Source: Bog-756 sp963730685 (GTDB lineage: Bacteria > Actinomycetota > Acidimicrobiia > Acidimicrobiales > RAAP-2). From it: 64,000 nt of DNA. Made by a program: the position numbers and the translations under genes. The notes under the pieces were generated by a model that was not told the DNA's origin, made no database searches, and worked only from the letters and a program-made list of their open reading frames with translations. Positions 8,197 through 17,315 of this stretch are shown piece after piece (position 1 is the stretch's first letter; every line of letters begins with the position of its first letter). The stretch covers positions 1,736,001 to 1,800,000 of the forward strand of contig CAVSSP010000001.1 of NCBI GenBank assembly GCA_963730685.1, in the 5' to 3' direction.

Positions 8197-9000
8197 ATGA
8201 CGTCCCCGAGTGGCCCGGAGGTGTCCGGGGGGGACCATGACCCCGTGGCGCCGGACCGGGTGGAGCCGGGCCCCGTGGCGCCGGACCGGGTGGCGCCGGA
8301 CCGGGTGGAGCCGGGCCTCGGGGAGCGGATCGGCTACCGATTCGACGACCCGGCCCTGTTGGATCTGGCCATGGCCCACCGCTCGTGGTGCGCCGAGCAG
8401 GACGGCCGGACCTCGAACGAGCGTCTGGAGTTCCTGGGCGACGCCGTCTTGGGGCTGGTGGTGGCCGAGTACAGCTACCGGACCCACCCGGACCTCTCGG
8501 ACGGGCAGATGTCCAAGGTCCGGGCGTCCGTCGTCAACACGAAGGTGCTGGCCGAGGTGGGCCTGGGGCTGGGGATTCCGGCCCACCTCCGGCTGGGGAG
8601 GGGTGAGGATCTGTCCGGGGGGCGGGCCAAGGAGTCGATCCTCGCCGACGCCACCGAGGCGGTCATCGGCGCCGTCTACCTCGATGGCGGCCTCGGTGAG
8701 GCCGAGCGGCTGGTCCTCTCCCTGCTCAAGGACCGGATCGCCGTGGCCGTCGGCGAACCCGGCGAGTCCGACCACAAGAGCCGCCTGCAGGAGGAGACGG
8801 TCCGGCTGGGGCGTGGCGTGCCCCGGTACGAGGTGGAGGGGTTCGGCCCCGATCATGCCCGCAGGTACCTGGCCACGGTGTACGTTGCTGGCCAGCGCCT
8901 CGGAACGGGGGAGGGGCGCTCCAAGAAGGACGCCGAGCAGGTCGCCGCCAGGGTGGCCTGCGGATCGTTGGACGTCGAGAGAGGCGGGGGGGATGCCTGA
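8197..9000 (+). CDS. rnc: ribonuclease III
   Basis: 267 residues. The nuclease domain begins GLGERIGYRFDDPALLDLAM at about residue 40, with the signature NERLEFLGDAVLGLVV and the second acidic cluster ADATEAVIGAVYLDGG. A dsRNA-binding domain follows (KSRLQEETVRLG to GRSKKDAEQVAARVA). It cleaves double-stranded RNA in rRNA processing and RNA turnover. Residues about 15-40 are a VAPDRVEPG repeat tract (DNA 8241-8315) absent from typical RNase III. GAGG upstream supports the ATG at 8197, but a GTG nearer the nuclease domain is possible. The stop overlaps the mutM start by 8 nt. Confidence 0.95.
   Translation: MTSPSGPEVSGGDHDPVAPDRVEPGPVAPDRVAPDRVEPGLGERIGYRFDDPALLDLAMAHRSWCAEQDGRTSNERLEFLGDAVLGLVVAEYSYRTHPDLSDGQMSKVRASVVNTKVLAEVGLGLGIPAHLRLGRGEDLSGGRAKESILADATEAVIGAVYLDGGLGEAERLVLSLLKDRIAVAVGEPGESDHKSRLQEETVRLGRGVPRYEVEGFGPDHARRYLATVYVAGQRLGTGEGRSKKDAEQVAARVACGSLDVERGGGDA
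8241..8315. repeat. 30-bp-type imperfect tandem repeat in the 5' part of rnc
   Basis: The unit CCCCGTGGCGCCGGACCGGG plus TGGAGCCGGG appears at 8241-8270. It recurs in part at 8271-8290 and 8291-8315, encoding VAPDRVEPG-type repeats before the catalytic domain. Confidence 0.85.
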
Positions 9001-9835
9001 GCTTCCCGAAGTCGAGACCATTCGGCGGGACCTCCAAGGTGAGGTGGTCGGTCGCAAGATCAAGTCGGTGGAGGTCCGAAACGGACGCACCGTCCGCCGC
9101 CACCCGAGCGCCAAGCAGTTCCGGTCCCGGTTGGAGGGCCACACCATCAAGGCCGTGGACAGGAAGGGCAAGTACCTCCTGTTGGGCCTGGACGACGGCC
9201 AGACGCTGGTCGTGCACCTGGGCATGAGCGGCCAGCTCCAGCGGGCCAAGGGCCCCAAGGAGCCCAAGGCCCCCCACACCCATGCGGTGATCACCTTCAC
9301 CCAGGGTGGCCAGCTTCGCTTCGTCGATCCCCGTACCTTCGGGGAGCTGTTCGTCTCGGCGGCGCCGGCCGAAGGGGAGCGTCCGCTGCCCGAGCTCGCC
9401 CACCTGGGGTTCGACCCACTCGAGGACGTGATGAGCTGGGAGAAGTTCTGGGTGTTGCTGGCCTCGCACAAGAGCGGGCTGAAGGCCCTGCTGATGGACC
9501 AGGAGTTCGTGGCCGGCATCGGGAACATGTACGCCGACGAGATCCTGTTCGCCGCCGGGCTGCGGTTCGACCGGCTCTCGAGCTCGCTGTCGTCCCAGGA
9601 GGTGCGCCGGCTCTACCGGTCCATGGTCGAGACGCTGGCCGAGGCGGTCAAGCGGCGCGGGTCGTCGTTGGCCGACGAGCAGTACCGCGACCTGTTCGGC
9701 GAGATCGGCGACTACCAGGACCAGCACCAGGCCTACGACCGTGAGGGCCAGGCCTGCCGTCGCTGCCGTGCCACCATCGTCCGGGTGAAGTCGGGCGGCC
9801 GGTCGACCTACTTCTGCGACCACTGTCAGGTGTGA
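8993..9835 (+). CDS. mutM: formamidopyrimidine-DNA glycosylase
   Basis: 280 residues. It starts MPELPEVETIRRDL with the catalytic Pro2 (after Met removal) and Glu3. Also visible are HLGMSGQL, the helix-two-turn-helix segment KSGLKALLMDQEFVAGIGNMYADEILF, and the C-terminal zinc finger CRRCRATIVRVKSGGRSTYFCDHC with four Cys. It excises oxidised purines such as 8-oxoguanine and nicks the abasic site. The start overlaps the rnc stop, so the two are probably cotranslated. The order rnc-mutM-smc matches many actinobacteria. Confidence 0.96.
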   Translation: MPELPEVETIRRDLQGEVVGRKIKSVEVRNGRTVRRHPSAKQFRSRLEGHTIKAVDRKGKYLLLGLDDGQTLVVHLGMSGQLQRAKGPKEPKAPHTHAVITFTQGGQLRFVDPRTFGELFVSAAPAEGERPLPELAHLGFDPLEDVMSWEKFWVLLASHKSGLKALLMDQEFVAGIGNMYADEILFAAGLRFDRLSSSLSSQEVRRLYRSMVETLAEAVKRRGSSLADEQYRDLFGEIGDYQDQHQAYDREGQACRRCRATIVRVKSGGRSTYFCDHCQV

Positions 9836-9910
9836 CCGCGGCACCGGCCGCTCCGCATCCGCATTTCTCCCTCCTGAGCTGGGGCTCCCGCATGGCGGGG
9901 CAGCGACCGA

Positions 9911-9916
9911 TAGGGT
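9911..9916 (+). promoter_or_regulatory. -10 box TAGGGT upstream of smc
   Basis: TAGGGT lies nine nt before the GTG of smc, in a 90-nt gap after mutM, with no Shine-Dalgarno motif. It is compatible with a near-leaderless smc transcript. Confidence 0.5.
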
Positions 9917-9925
9917 GAGCGCCCG

Positions 9926-12900
9926 GTGTTCCTGAAGTCACTGTCCCTCAAAGGATTCAAGTCCTTCGCCGACCCTGCGGTGCTCGAATTCGAGCCCGGG
10001 ATCACCGTCGTGGTCGGCCCCAACGGCAGCGGCAAGTCCAACGTGGTCGACGCGGTGGCCTGGGTGCTCGGGGCCCAGGGACCCAGGACGGTGCGGTCGG
10101 CGAAGATGGAGGACGTCATCTTCGTGGGCACCGCCAACCGGCCGGCGCTGGGCCGGGCCGAGGTGGCCCTCACCATCGACAACAGCGCCGGCAAGCTCGC
10201 CACCGACCTGGCCGAGATCACCATCACCCGGACGCTGTTCCGTTCCGGCGACAGCGAGTACTCGATCAACGGGGCCCCCTGTCGGCTGCTGGACATCCAA
10301 GAGCTCCTGTCCGACACCGGTGTGGGTCGCCAGCAGCACGTCATCATCAGCCAGGGCAACCTGGACGCCATCTTGGAGGCCCGGCCCGAGGACCGGCGGG
10401 CCGTCATCGAAGAGGCGGCCGGGGTCCTCAAGTACCGGCGCCGCCGCGAGCGGTCCGAGCGACGGCTGGCCTCGACCGAGGAGAACCTGGAGCGCCTGTT
10501 CGACCTGGTGCGAGAGGTGAAGCGGCAGATCCGACCCCTCGAACGCCAGGCGGCCGCGGCACGCTCGTATACCGGTCTGGCCGACGAGCTGCGGGCCGTC
10601 CGGCTCCACGTGGCCGGCTCCGAGCTCCAGGCCCTCGACGGCCGGCTGTCCTCGGGGGCCAAGGCACAAGCCGAGCTCCGGACGACCGAGGAGCAGTTGC
10701 GGGGATCGCTGAGCCAGCTCGACGCCGACAGCGAGCGCACCGCCGACGAGATGTCGGCGCAACGGGAGTCGGACCTCGCCACCGCCCTGGGCCGCGCCGA
10801 GGGAATGGTGGAGCGGGCACGTGGTCTGTCCGGAGTGCTGCGCGAGCGCCAGCGGTCGCTGGCCCAGGCGCTCGACGCCGCCGCCGACGCCGACGTCGTG
10901 TCCACCCTGGAGGCCGAGGGGGCCAGGCTGACCGAGGAGTTGGGATCGGCCGCCGCCGATGCCGAAGGGCTCGCCCCCGAGCAGGACGGGATCCTCCAGC
11001 TGGAGGCGGCCACCGGCGCCGAGCTCGAGGCCCACCTCGCCGCGTGGGGCGACGGTGCCCTGCTCCGCCAGGCCGACGAGGCGGTGACGGTGGCCCAGGG
11101 TCAGCTGGCCTCCCTCGAGCATGCGCTCGAGCGGGACCGACGGTCGCTGGATCAGATGCGGGCCCGCCTGGCCACCACCGAGCGCCGCTCGGCGCTCATC
11201 GAGGGGGAGGACCACGAGCTGGGCGAGCGCCTGGCCGAGACGGAGCAGGCGCGCCACCAACTGCAGACGGCCGTGGCCGAGACCGAGGCTGCTCACGTCC
11301 GCGCCACCCGGCGACTGGAGTCGGCCGAGGGGTCGCTGCGTCAGGCGGAACAGGAGCTGCACCGCTCGGTGGCCCGGGCCGACGCCCTCGAGCGCGCCCT
11401 CGACGAGGCCCGGGGGGCGGCAGGTGCCGAACTGCTGGCCGGGGTCGAAGGGGTGGTCGGGACCCTGCTCGACGTCGTCGAAGTGGATTCCGGGTGGGAG
11501 GATGCCTTCGAGGCGGCGGCCGGCGCGTCGATCGCCGCCGTCGTGGTCTCGGGTAGTCAGCCGGCGAAGGCCGCGCTCTCGAAGCTCCGCCAGGGCGGCG
11601 CCACCGGGGCCGTGCTGGCCCTCACCGACGGTGCGGTGGCCAGGTCGGCGGGCGGTCCGGGCGGTCCGGGCGGTCCCACGACCGACACGCCGGCGGGGAC
11701 CGAGTCGATCCGGCGCCACGTGCGCCCCCGGCGTGGGGGCCGGGACCTCCCCGGGCTGGAGAGGGTGCTCGACACACTGCTGGCCGGCTCGTGCTGCACG
11801 CCGGGGGGATGGTCGGAGGCCATCGACCTGGCGCTGGCCCGCCCCGATCTGGTCGTGGTCACCAGGGACGGGGACCGGTTCTCGCCGACCGGCTGGAGGG
11901 TCCGGTCCGGCGGCGGAGTGGTCACGGCGGCAGTGGTCGAAGAGGCACGGGACCGGGCCGACGTGGCGGCGGTGGCGGCCACGGAGGCGGCGGGCGAGCG
12001 GGTCCTGGCCCAAGGGGAGGTCGAGTCGACCCGGGCGGCGGCCGCCGAGGCGGTGCGGGCCGACGACCGCAACGAGGTCGAGCACCAGACGGCCCGTTCC
12101 GCTCGCCAGCGTGTGGCCAACGACCGCATGGCCCTGGCCGCCGAGTTGGAGGAGGTGCGCCGGAGCCTGGCCGAACTCGACGACCGGATCGACCGCGACA
12201 CGGAGCGGGCGGTGCGGCTGCGCGACGAGCTCCCGGTGCTGGAGTCCGCCCGGGCGATGGCCTCCGAGCAGGCCGCCGCCGCCCGCGACGAACGGAAGCG
12301 GATCGACGAGCGAATCGCCGAGGCGGCCCACCGGCGGTCGGAGTGGGAGGCCCGGACGGCCGGCCTGGTCGAGCGGCGGCGGGTCCTGACCGAGCGCCTG
12401 CACGAGGTGGAGCGCCGGCTGACCGGCCACGCCGAGGAGCGGGCCGAGGCGGCCGAGCGGCGCAGAAGGCTGGAGGCGGATGCCACCGCCGTCGAACGGC
12501 TGTTGACCGTGGTGGCCTCGGCCCAGGGGGAGCTGGACTCGGCCCTGGCCCTGCTGCGGGAGCGGTACCAGCACCAGCTCGAGGCGGTCCGGGCCGGCGG
12601 CGCCCGGCTGGAGGAGCTCCGGCGCCAGCGCTCGGCGAGCGAGCACACGCTGGCGGCGGCCCGGAGCCGACTCCAGAAGATCGAACTCGACCTGGTCGAG
12701 GCGACCATCCGCCGGGAGTCGGTGGTCGAGTCACTGCGACGGGAGCTGGCGGCGACCCCCGACGACGCCGTCGGCTCGCCGCTTCCCGAGCTCGCCGAGG
12801 GCTCCGACCCGGCCAGCCGCATCGGGGAGCTCGAGGCGGAGCTGGCCGCCCTCGGTCCCGTCAACCCCCTGGCCCTCGAGGAGCTGGCCGAGCTCGGCGA

Positions 12901-13645
12901 GCGCCACCAGTTCCTCGAGTCCCAGGTGGAAGATGTCCGTACGGCCCGGCGCGAGCTCCACCACGTGATCCGGACGCTGGACGAGGAGATCATGCACGTC
13001 TTCGACGCCGCCTTCGCCGACGTCAACGAGCACTTCTCCTCGCTCGTCACCACGCTCTTCCCGGGCGGCACGGGCCGGCTGTCCCTCACCGATCCGGAAA
13101 ACCTGCTCGACACCGGGGTCGAGGTCGAGGTGCGCCCGGCCGGCCGCAACGTCCGGCGCCTGTCCCTGCTCTCGGGGGGCGAGCGGTCGTTGGTGGCGCT
13201 GGCCTACCTGTTCGCCGTCTTCCGCAGCCGGCCGTCCCCCTTCTACCTGATGGACGAGGTGGAGGCCGCCTTGGACGACGTCAACCTGCAGCGGTTCCTC
13301 GGTCTGGTCCACGAGTTCCGCGGCGAGGCACAGCTCATCATCGTGAGCCACCAGAAACGGACCATGGAGGCGGCCGATGCCCTCTACGGGGTGACCATGG
13401 CTCCGGGGGGATCGTCGAGGGTGGTGAGCCAGAAGGTCGCCCGCCGTCCCGAGGAGGAGCCCGGCGCCCGGTCCGACCCCGGGGACGGTGTGTCCGAGGG
13501 GCGGCCCGCACCCGGCCTCCCCCCGGCCAACGGGAGCACGGCCCCGGTCGTCCACACCGCCGCCACCCCGGACCCTGATGCCCCGCTCGGGCCGGCAGTC
13601 CCCGGAGCGCCCCGGGCCGACCCGGCCAGGGGGTCCGAGCGGTGA
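9926..13645 (+). CDS. smc: chromosome segregation protein SMC
   Basis: 1239 residues. Walker A is GPNGSGKSNVVDAVAWVLG (about residue 32). The Q-loop region and SDTGVGRQQHVIISQGNLD follow, then a long coiled coil, a hinge (about residues 505-640), a second coiled coil, the ABC signature LSLLSGGERSLVALAYLFA and Walker B PFYLMDEVEAALDD. SMC forms the ring-like condensin that organises and segregates the chromosome. The hinge has a low-complexity insert with GGPGGPGGP and RRHVRPRRGG. The last 80 or so residues after SQKVARRPEEEP are a Pro-rich tail beyond the ATPase head. It overlaps ftsY by 4 nt (GTGA). Confidence 0.96.
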   Translation: MFLKSLSLKGFKSFADPAVLEFEPGITVVVGPNGSGKSNVVDAVAWVLGAQGPRTVRSAKMEDVIFVGTANRPALGRAEVALTIDNSAGKLATDLAEITITRTLFRSGDSEYSINGAPCRLLDIQELLSDTGVGRQQHVIISQGNLDAILEARPEDRRAVIEEAAGVLKYRRRRERSERRLASTEENLERLFDLVREVKRQIRPLERQAAAARSYTGLADELRAVRLHVAGSELQALDGRLSSGAKAQAELRTTEEQLRGSLSQLDADSERTADEMSAQRESDLATALGRAEGMVERARGLSGVLRERQRSLAQALDAAADADVVSTLEAEGARLTEELGSAAADAEGLAPEQDGILQLEAATGAELEAHLAAWGDGALLRQADEAVTVAQGQLASLEHALERDRRSLDQMRARLATTERRSALIEGEDHELGERLAETEQARHQLQTAVAETEAAHVRATRRLESAEGSLRQAEQELHRSVARADALERALDEARGAAGAELLAGVEGVVGTLLDVVEVDSGWEDAFEAAAGASIAAVVVSGSQPAKAALSKLRQGGATGAVLALTDGAVARSAGGPGGPGGPTTDTPAGTESIRRHVRPRRGGRDLPGLERVLDTLLAGSCCTPGGWSEAIDLALARPDLVVVTRDGDRFSPTGWRVRSGGGVVTAAVVEEARDRADVAAVAATEAAGERVLAQGEVESTRAAAAEAVRADDRNEVEHQTARSARQRVANDRMALAAELEEVRRSLAELDDRIDRDTERAVRLRDELPVLESARAMASEQAAAARDERKRIDERIAEAAHRRSEWEARTAGLVERRRVLTERLHEVERRLTGHAEERAEAAERRRRLEADATAVERLLTVVASAQGELDSALALLRERYQHQLEAVRAGGARLEELRRQRSASEHTLAAARSRLQKIELDLVEATIRRESVVESLRRELAATPDDAVGSPLPELAEGSDPASRIGELEAELAALGPVNPLALEELAELGERHQFLESQVEDVRTARRELHHVIRTLDEEIMHVFDAAFADVNEHFSSLVTTLFPGGTGRLSLTDPENLLDTGVEVEVRPAGRNVRRLSLLSGGERSLVALAYLFAVFRSRPSPFYLMDEVEAALDDVNLQRFLGLVHEFRGEAQLIIVSHQKRTMEAADALYGVTMAPGGSSRVVSQKVARRPEEEPGARSDPGDGVSEGRPAPGLPPANGSTAPVVHTAATPDPDAPLGPAVPGAPRADPARGSER

Positions 13646-14898
13646 TCGGGGTCGTGACGGCGTCGGCAACGTCGGACGTGGTGATCGCCCTGTTCGTGGC
13701 GGTCCCGGTCGCCATCGTGGCCGGTGGCACGGCGCTCATCCTCCGGCTGCGGGGGAAGGGCCCGAAGGGCCGGGTGCCGTCCGGGGAGGTGGCCAGCGAC
13801 GCCCCCACCGACGTCGAGCTGGACAGGAGTGCCGACGCCACCAGACGGGCGTCCCCCGCCCCGGACGGGGGTGCGCCACCGGCCGCCGGCGGGATCGCAC
13901 CGGTGGGAGTGGTGGTCGAACCGGAGCCCGGCCCGGAGCCAAGCCCGGCACCAGAGCCGGCTACCTACCGCACGCGCCTCGGCAAGGCGCGCGGGCTCTT
14001 CTCCGGGTACCTGGGTGCCATCCGCTCCAAGGCCAGGGTGGACGCCTCCACGTGGGACGATCTCGAAGAGGCCCTGATCCGTGCCGATGTCGGGGTGGGG
14101 GCGACCGATGCCCTGCTCACCGATCTGCGGGCCAGGGTGGCGTCCGGCGAGATCGGAGGTCCCGAGGCGCTCGTGGACGCCCTCAGGGCGGACCTGGTGG
14201 CCATGCTGTCCACCACCGACGCCGGCCTGGCGCTCCCGTCCGAGGACGCCTCCGGGGGCATCTCCGACGGCGCCTCCGGGGACGGCGATGCGCTCGTCGA
14301 TGTGTGGCTGTTCGTGGGCGTGAACGGGGTGGGCAAGACCACCACGGTGGGAAAGGTGGCCAATCGGCTCTCGGCCTCGGGGGTCAAGGTGCTGTTGGCC
14401 GCCGGCGACACGTTCCGGGCGGCCGCCGGCGAGCAGTTGGCCATGTGGGCCTCGCGTGCCGATGCCGACATCGTGCGGGGGTCCGAGGGCGGGGATCCGA
14501 GCTCGGTGGTGTTCGACGCCGTGCAGCGGGCGGCCTCCCGGGGGCATGCCGTCGTCCTGGCCGACACCGCCGGCCGGCTCCACAACAAGGTGAATCTCAT
14601 CGAGGAGCTGAAGAAGATCCGGCGCATCGCCGACCGGCCGCCGGGTCATGTCGTCGAGGTCCTGTTGGTGCTCGACGCCACCACCGGGCAGAACGGTCTG
14701 GCGCAGGCCAAGGTGTTCCTCGAGGCGGTCGACGTCTCCGGGGTCGTGCTCACCAAGCTCGACGGCACGGCCAAAGGCGGGATCGTGGTGGCCATCCAAC
14801 GGGAGCTGGGGCTCCCGGTGAAGCTGGTCGGTCTGGGCGAGGGAGTGGACGACCTGGTCGACTTCGACGCCGCCGCATTCGTCGACGCGCTGTTCTGA
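13642..14898 (+). CDS. ftsY: signal recognition particle receptor FtsY
   Basis: 418 residues. An N-terminal membrane segment (VVIALFVAVPVAIVAGGTALIL, about residues 13-34) is followed by a Pro/Glu-rich linker and the NG domain: TWDDLEEALIRADVG, the P-loop GVNGVGKTTTVGKVA, DTFRAAAGEQL, VVLADTAGRLHNK, and TKLDGTAKGG. It docks SRP-ribosome complexes at the membrane through GTP-dependent pairing with Ffh. The GTG start overlaps the smc stop, and ffh follows 27 nt later, as in the common actinobacterial order smc-ftsY-ffh. Confidence 0.96.
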   Translation: MIGVVTASATSDVVIALFVAVPVAIVAGGTALILRLRGKGPKGRVPSGEVASDAPTDVELDRSADATRRASPAPDGGAPPAAGGIAPVGVVVEPEPGPEPSPAPEPATYRTRLGKARGLFSGYLGAIRSKARVDASTWDDLEEALIRADVGVGATDALLTDLRARVASGEIGGPEALVDALRADLVAMLSTTDAGLALPSEDASGGISDGASGDGDALVDVWLFVGVNGVGKTTTVGKVANRLSASGVKVLLAAGDTFRAAAGEQLAMWASRADADIVRGSEGGDPSSVVFDAVQRAASRGHAVVLADTAGRLHNKVNLIEELKKIRRIADRPPGHVVEVLLVLDATTGQNGLAQAKVFLEAVDVSGVVLTKLDGTAKGGIVVAIQRELGLPVKLVGLGEGVDDLVDFDAAAFVDALF

Positions 14899-14910
14899 CC
14901 GCCCGTCCTG

Positions 14911-14916
14911 TAGCCT
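14911..14916 (+). promoter_or_regulatory. -10-like TAGCCT upstream of ffh
   Basis: TAGCCT lies nine nt before the ATG of ffh. The intervening GAGGAACCC could also serve as a ribosome-binding site, so whether this is a promoter or readthrough from ftsY is open. Confidence 0.35.
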
Positions 14917-14925
14917 GAGGAACCC

Positions 14926-16512
14926 ATGTTCGAGAGCCTGTCCGACCGATTCGAGGGGATCCTCAGCCGACTCCGCGGCCGCGGCCGACTGAGTGAGGCC
15001 GATGTCGACGAGGTCCTGCGGGAGATCCGGACGGCGCTGCTCGAAGCCGACGTGGAGATCGGCGTGGTGCGCGGCTTCACCGAGGCGGTCCGGGTCCGTT
15101 GCGTCGGCTTGGAGCTGTCCCAGGCCCTGAGCCCCGGCCAGCAGGTCATCAAGATCGTCAACGAGGAGTTGGTGACGATCCTCGGCGGCGAGACGCTCAA
15201 GATCACCTACGCCGGTCGGCCTCCGACCGTGATCCTGCTGGCCGGACTGCAGGGTTCGGGCAAGACCACCGCCTCGGCCAAGCTGGCCCGCTGGTTCAAG
15301 CAGCAGGGGCGCAACCCGCTGCTCGTCGGGGCGGACCTCCAACGGCCCGCCGCCGTGGAGCAGCTGCGCGTCCTGGGCGGCCAGGCCGGCATCACCGTGT
15401 TCAGCGAGCCCACCGACCCGGTCGCCGTGGCCGCCGCCGGGCTGGAGGAGGCCAAGCGCCTCGGACGGGACGTCCTGATCGTGGACACCGCCGGCCGACT
15501 GGCCATCGACGAGGACCTGATGGTCGAGATCCGCGATATCGCCGGCGTGGTCGACCCGCACTACACGTTCCTCGTCATCGACGCCATGACCGGGCAGGAC
15601 GCCGTGGCCACCGCATCGGCGTTCCACGACGCCCTGACCCTCGACGGCGTGATCCTGACCAAGCTGGACGGAGACGCCCGTGGGGGTGCGGCGCTCTCGG
15701 TCAAAGAGGTGGTCGGCCGTCCCATCGCCTTCGCCTCGACGGGTGAGAAGCTGGACGACTTCGACCAGTTCCACCCGGACCGGATGGCCGATCGCATCCT
15801 CGGGATGGGGGACGTGCTCAGCCTGATCGAGCAGGCCGAGCGGACCATGGACAAGGACGTCGCCACCAAGGGCGCCGCCGCCATGATCGAGGGCCGGTTC
15901 ACCCTCGAGGACTTCCTCGAGCAGCTCCAGCAGGTGAAGAAGATGGGTTCGGTGTCGGGCATGCTTTCGATGCTCCCCGGCGTCCCGAAGGACCTCAAGC
16001 AGGCGTCCTCGGCCATCGACGACCGCCAGATCGGGCAGATCGAGGCCATCATCCGGTCGATGACGCCGAAGGAGCGGGTCGACCCGGCCATCATCGACGG
16101 CGGGCGGCGCGTTCGGATCGCCAACGGCAGTGGGACGGCCACGTCCGACGTCAACGCACTCCTGAAGCAGTTCAAGGAGATGCAGAAGATGATGAAGGGG
16201 ATGGGCAAGGGCGGCATGGGGGGTGCCCTCGGCGGGCTCGGCGGGCTGCTGGGGCGCGGGCCGAAGGGTGGTCCGCGCCTGTCGCCGTCGGCGATGGCCG
16301 ACATGGCCGAACTGAGCGCCGGCGGGGACCTGGCGGGGTTCCCCGGGCTGGGCGATGACCCCGGGGCCATGGCCTCGCCCGGCGGCCTGGGCGTCGGAGG
16401 TGGCGGCATGGGGGCCGGAGGTGGTGGCCGGGGTGCGTCCCGGTCCAAGTCCAAGGGGAAGGGTGGCAAGAAGGGAAAGGGCGGGGGCCGGGTCACCCCC
16501 AAGGCCCGCTGA
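14926..16512 (+). CDS. ffh: signal recognition particle protein Ffh (SRP54)
   Basis: 528 residues. The N domain is MFESLSDRFEGILSRLRGRG, and the G domain has P-loop GLQGSGKTTASAKLA, DLQRPAAVEQL, IVDTAGRLAIDEDL and TKLDGDARGGAAL. The M domain (from about residue 325) includes MGSVSGMLSMLPG and the RNA-binding/signal-peptide region ending KQFKEMQKMMKGMGKGGMGG. It binds 4.5S/6S-type SRP RNA and signal sequences and delivers ribosomes to FtsY. The C-terminal 100 residues are Gly/Met/Lys-rich and longer than in E. coli Ffh. The SRP RNA gene is not in this window. Confidence 0.96.
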   Translation: MFESLSDRFEGILSRLRGRGRLSEADVDEVLREIRTALLEADVEIGVVRGFTEAVRVRCVGLELSQALSPGQQVIKIVNEELVTILGGETLKITYAGRPPTVILLAGLQGSGKTTASAKLARWFKQQGRNPLLVGADLQRPAAVEQLRVLGGQAGITVFSEPTDPVAVAAAGLEEAKRLGRDVLIVDTAGRLAIDEDLMVEIRDIAGVVDPHYTFLVIDAMTGQDAVATASAFHDALTLDGVILTKLDGDARGGAALSVKEVVGRPIAFASTGEKLDDFDQFHPDRMADRILGMGDVLSLIEQAERTMDKDVATKGAAAMIEGRFTLEDFLEQLQQVKKMGSVSGMLSMLPGVPKDLKQASSAIDDRQIGQIEAIIRSMTPKERVDPAIIDGGRRVRIANGSGTATSDVNALLKQFKEMQKMMKGMGKGGMGGALGGLGGLLGRGPKGGPRLSPSAMADMAELSAGGDLAGFPGLGDDPGAMASPGGLGVGGGGMGAGGGGRGASRSKSKGKGGKKGKGGGRVTPKAR

Positions 16513-16664
16513 CGCCAATGCGGCCCTTCCATCGCCTAGACAAGTAGGCACGCGTCCCCTGGTGGCGACAGGCGTGTGCCCGGCCCACCGGACCGATTGC
16601 ACGCCGGTCCCGGTAATGGTGGGAGACTATTGCGCGCTATCGACAGAATGCAGAGGAGTTCACT

Positions 16665-16952
16665 GTGGCCGTAAAGCTCCGCCTCGTGCGGATCGGGAAG
16701 AAGAAGCAGCCGACCTACCGGCTGGTGGCGGCGGACAGCCGTTCGCCGCGCAATGGTCGTTTCATCGAGATCGTGGGCACCTACGCCCCCCGGGGGAAGT
16801 CGCTGGCCGAGCCCGACGCCGTCGTGGAGATCGACAACGCCAAGGCGATCAAGTGGCTGTCCCAGGGGGCGACTCCGACCGAGCGGGTCGAGAAGCTCCT
16901 GAAGCAGTCTGGCGCCCTCGACGAGTTCGCCAGCGCCAAGGCGTCCAAGTGA
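16665..16952 (+). CDS. rpsP: 30S ribosomal protein S16
   Basis: 95 residues beginning MAVKLRLVRIGKKKQPTYRL, with the family motif RNGRFIEIVGTYAP. S16 is an early-assembly protein of the small subunit. The GTG at 16665 has a strong AGAGGAG just upstream. The 152-nt gap after ffh probably contains its own promoter, but I cannot assign boxes with certainty. The stop overlaps the khpA start by 4 nt (GTGA), placing rpsP at the head of rpsP-khpA-rimM-trmD-rplS. Confidence 0.97.
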   Translation: MAVKLRLVRIGKKKQPTYRLVAADSRSPRNGRFIEIVGTYAPRGKSLAEPDAVVEIDNAKAIKWLSQGATPTERVEKLLKQSGALDEFASAKASK

Positions 16953-17287
16953 CCGACGACGTGGCACTCGACTCCGCCGACGATGTCAACACCATCGACG
17001 ACGAAGGCGATCACGAGGACGACGACGTCGGCAACCGGGTGTCGGGTGGCACCCCGCTCGCGGTGGTGACGTACCTGGTCAGCTCCATCACGTCGGACCC
17101 CGAGGCGGTCGTCATCAACACCGACGAGCGGGGCAACTCGGTCCGGTTCCGGATCCACGTCGCCCCCGAGGACATGGGACGGGTCATCGGCCGGCGCGGT
17201 CGGGTGGCCCAGGCCATCCGCACGGTGGTGGCGGCCGCCGGTGCTCGTGACGGCGTCCAGACCAGCGTCGACATCGTCGACGACTGA
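16949..17287 (+). CDS. khpA: KH-domain RNA-binding protein KhpA
   Basis: 112 residues. The C-terminal 75 residues form a single KH domain: VVTYLVSSITSDPEAVVIN, then the GxxG loop in GRVIGRRGRVAQAIRTVV. The N-terminal 35 residues are strongly acidic (DDVALDSADD, DDEGDHEDDDVG), longer than in typical KhpA of about 75-80 residues. KhpA binds RNA, often with KhpB/Jag, and is regularly encoded between rpsP and rimM. The GTG start overlaps the rpsP stop. An internal start nearer the KH domain cannot be excluded. Confidence 0.9.
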   Translation: MTDDVALDSADDVNTIDDEGDHEDDDVGNRVSGGTPLAVVTYLVSSITSDPEAVVINTDERGNSVRFRIHVAPEDMGRVIGRRGRVAQAIRTVVAAAGARDGVQTSVDIVDD

Positions 17288-17315
17288 TCCCGCCGCACCG
17301 TTGCCCCACCCGGCC

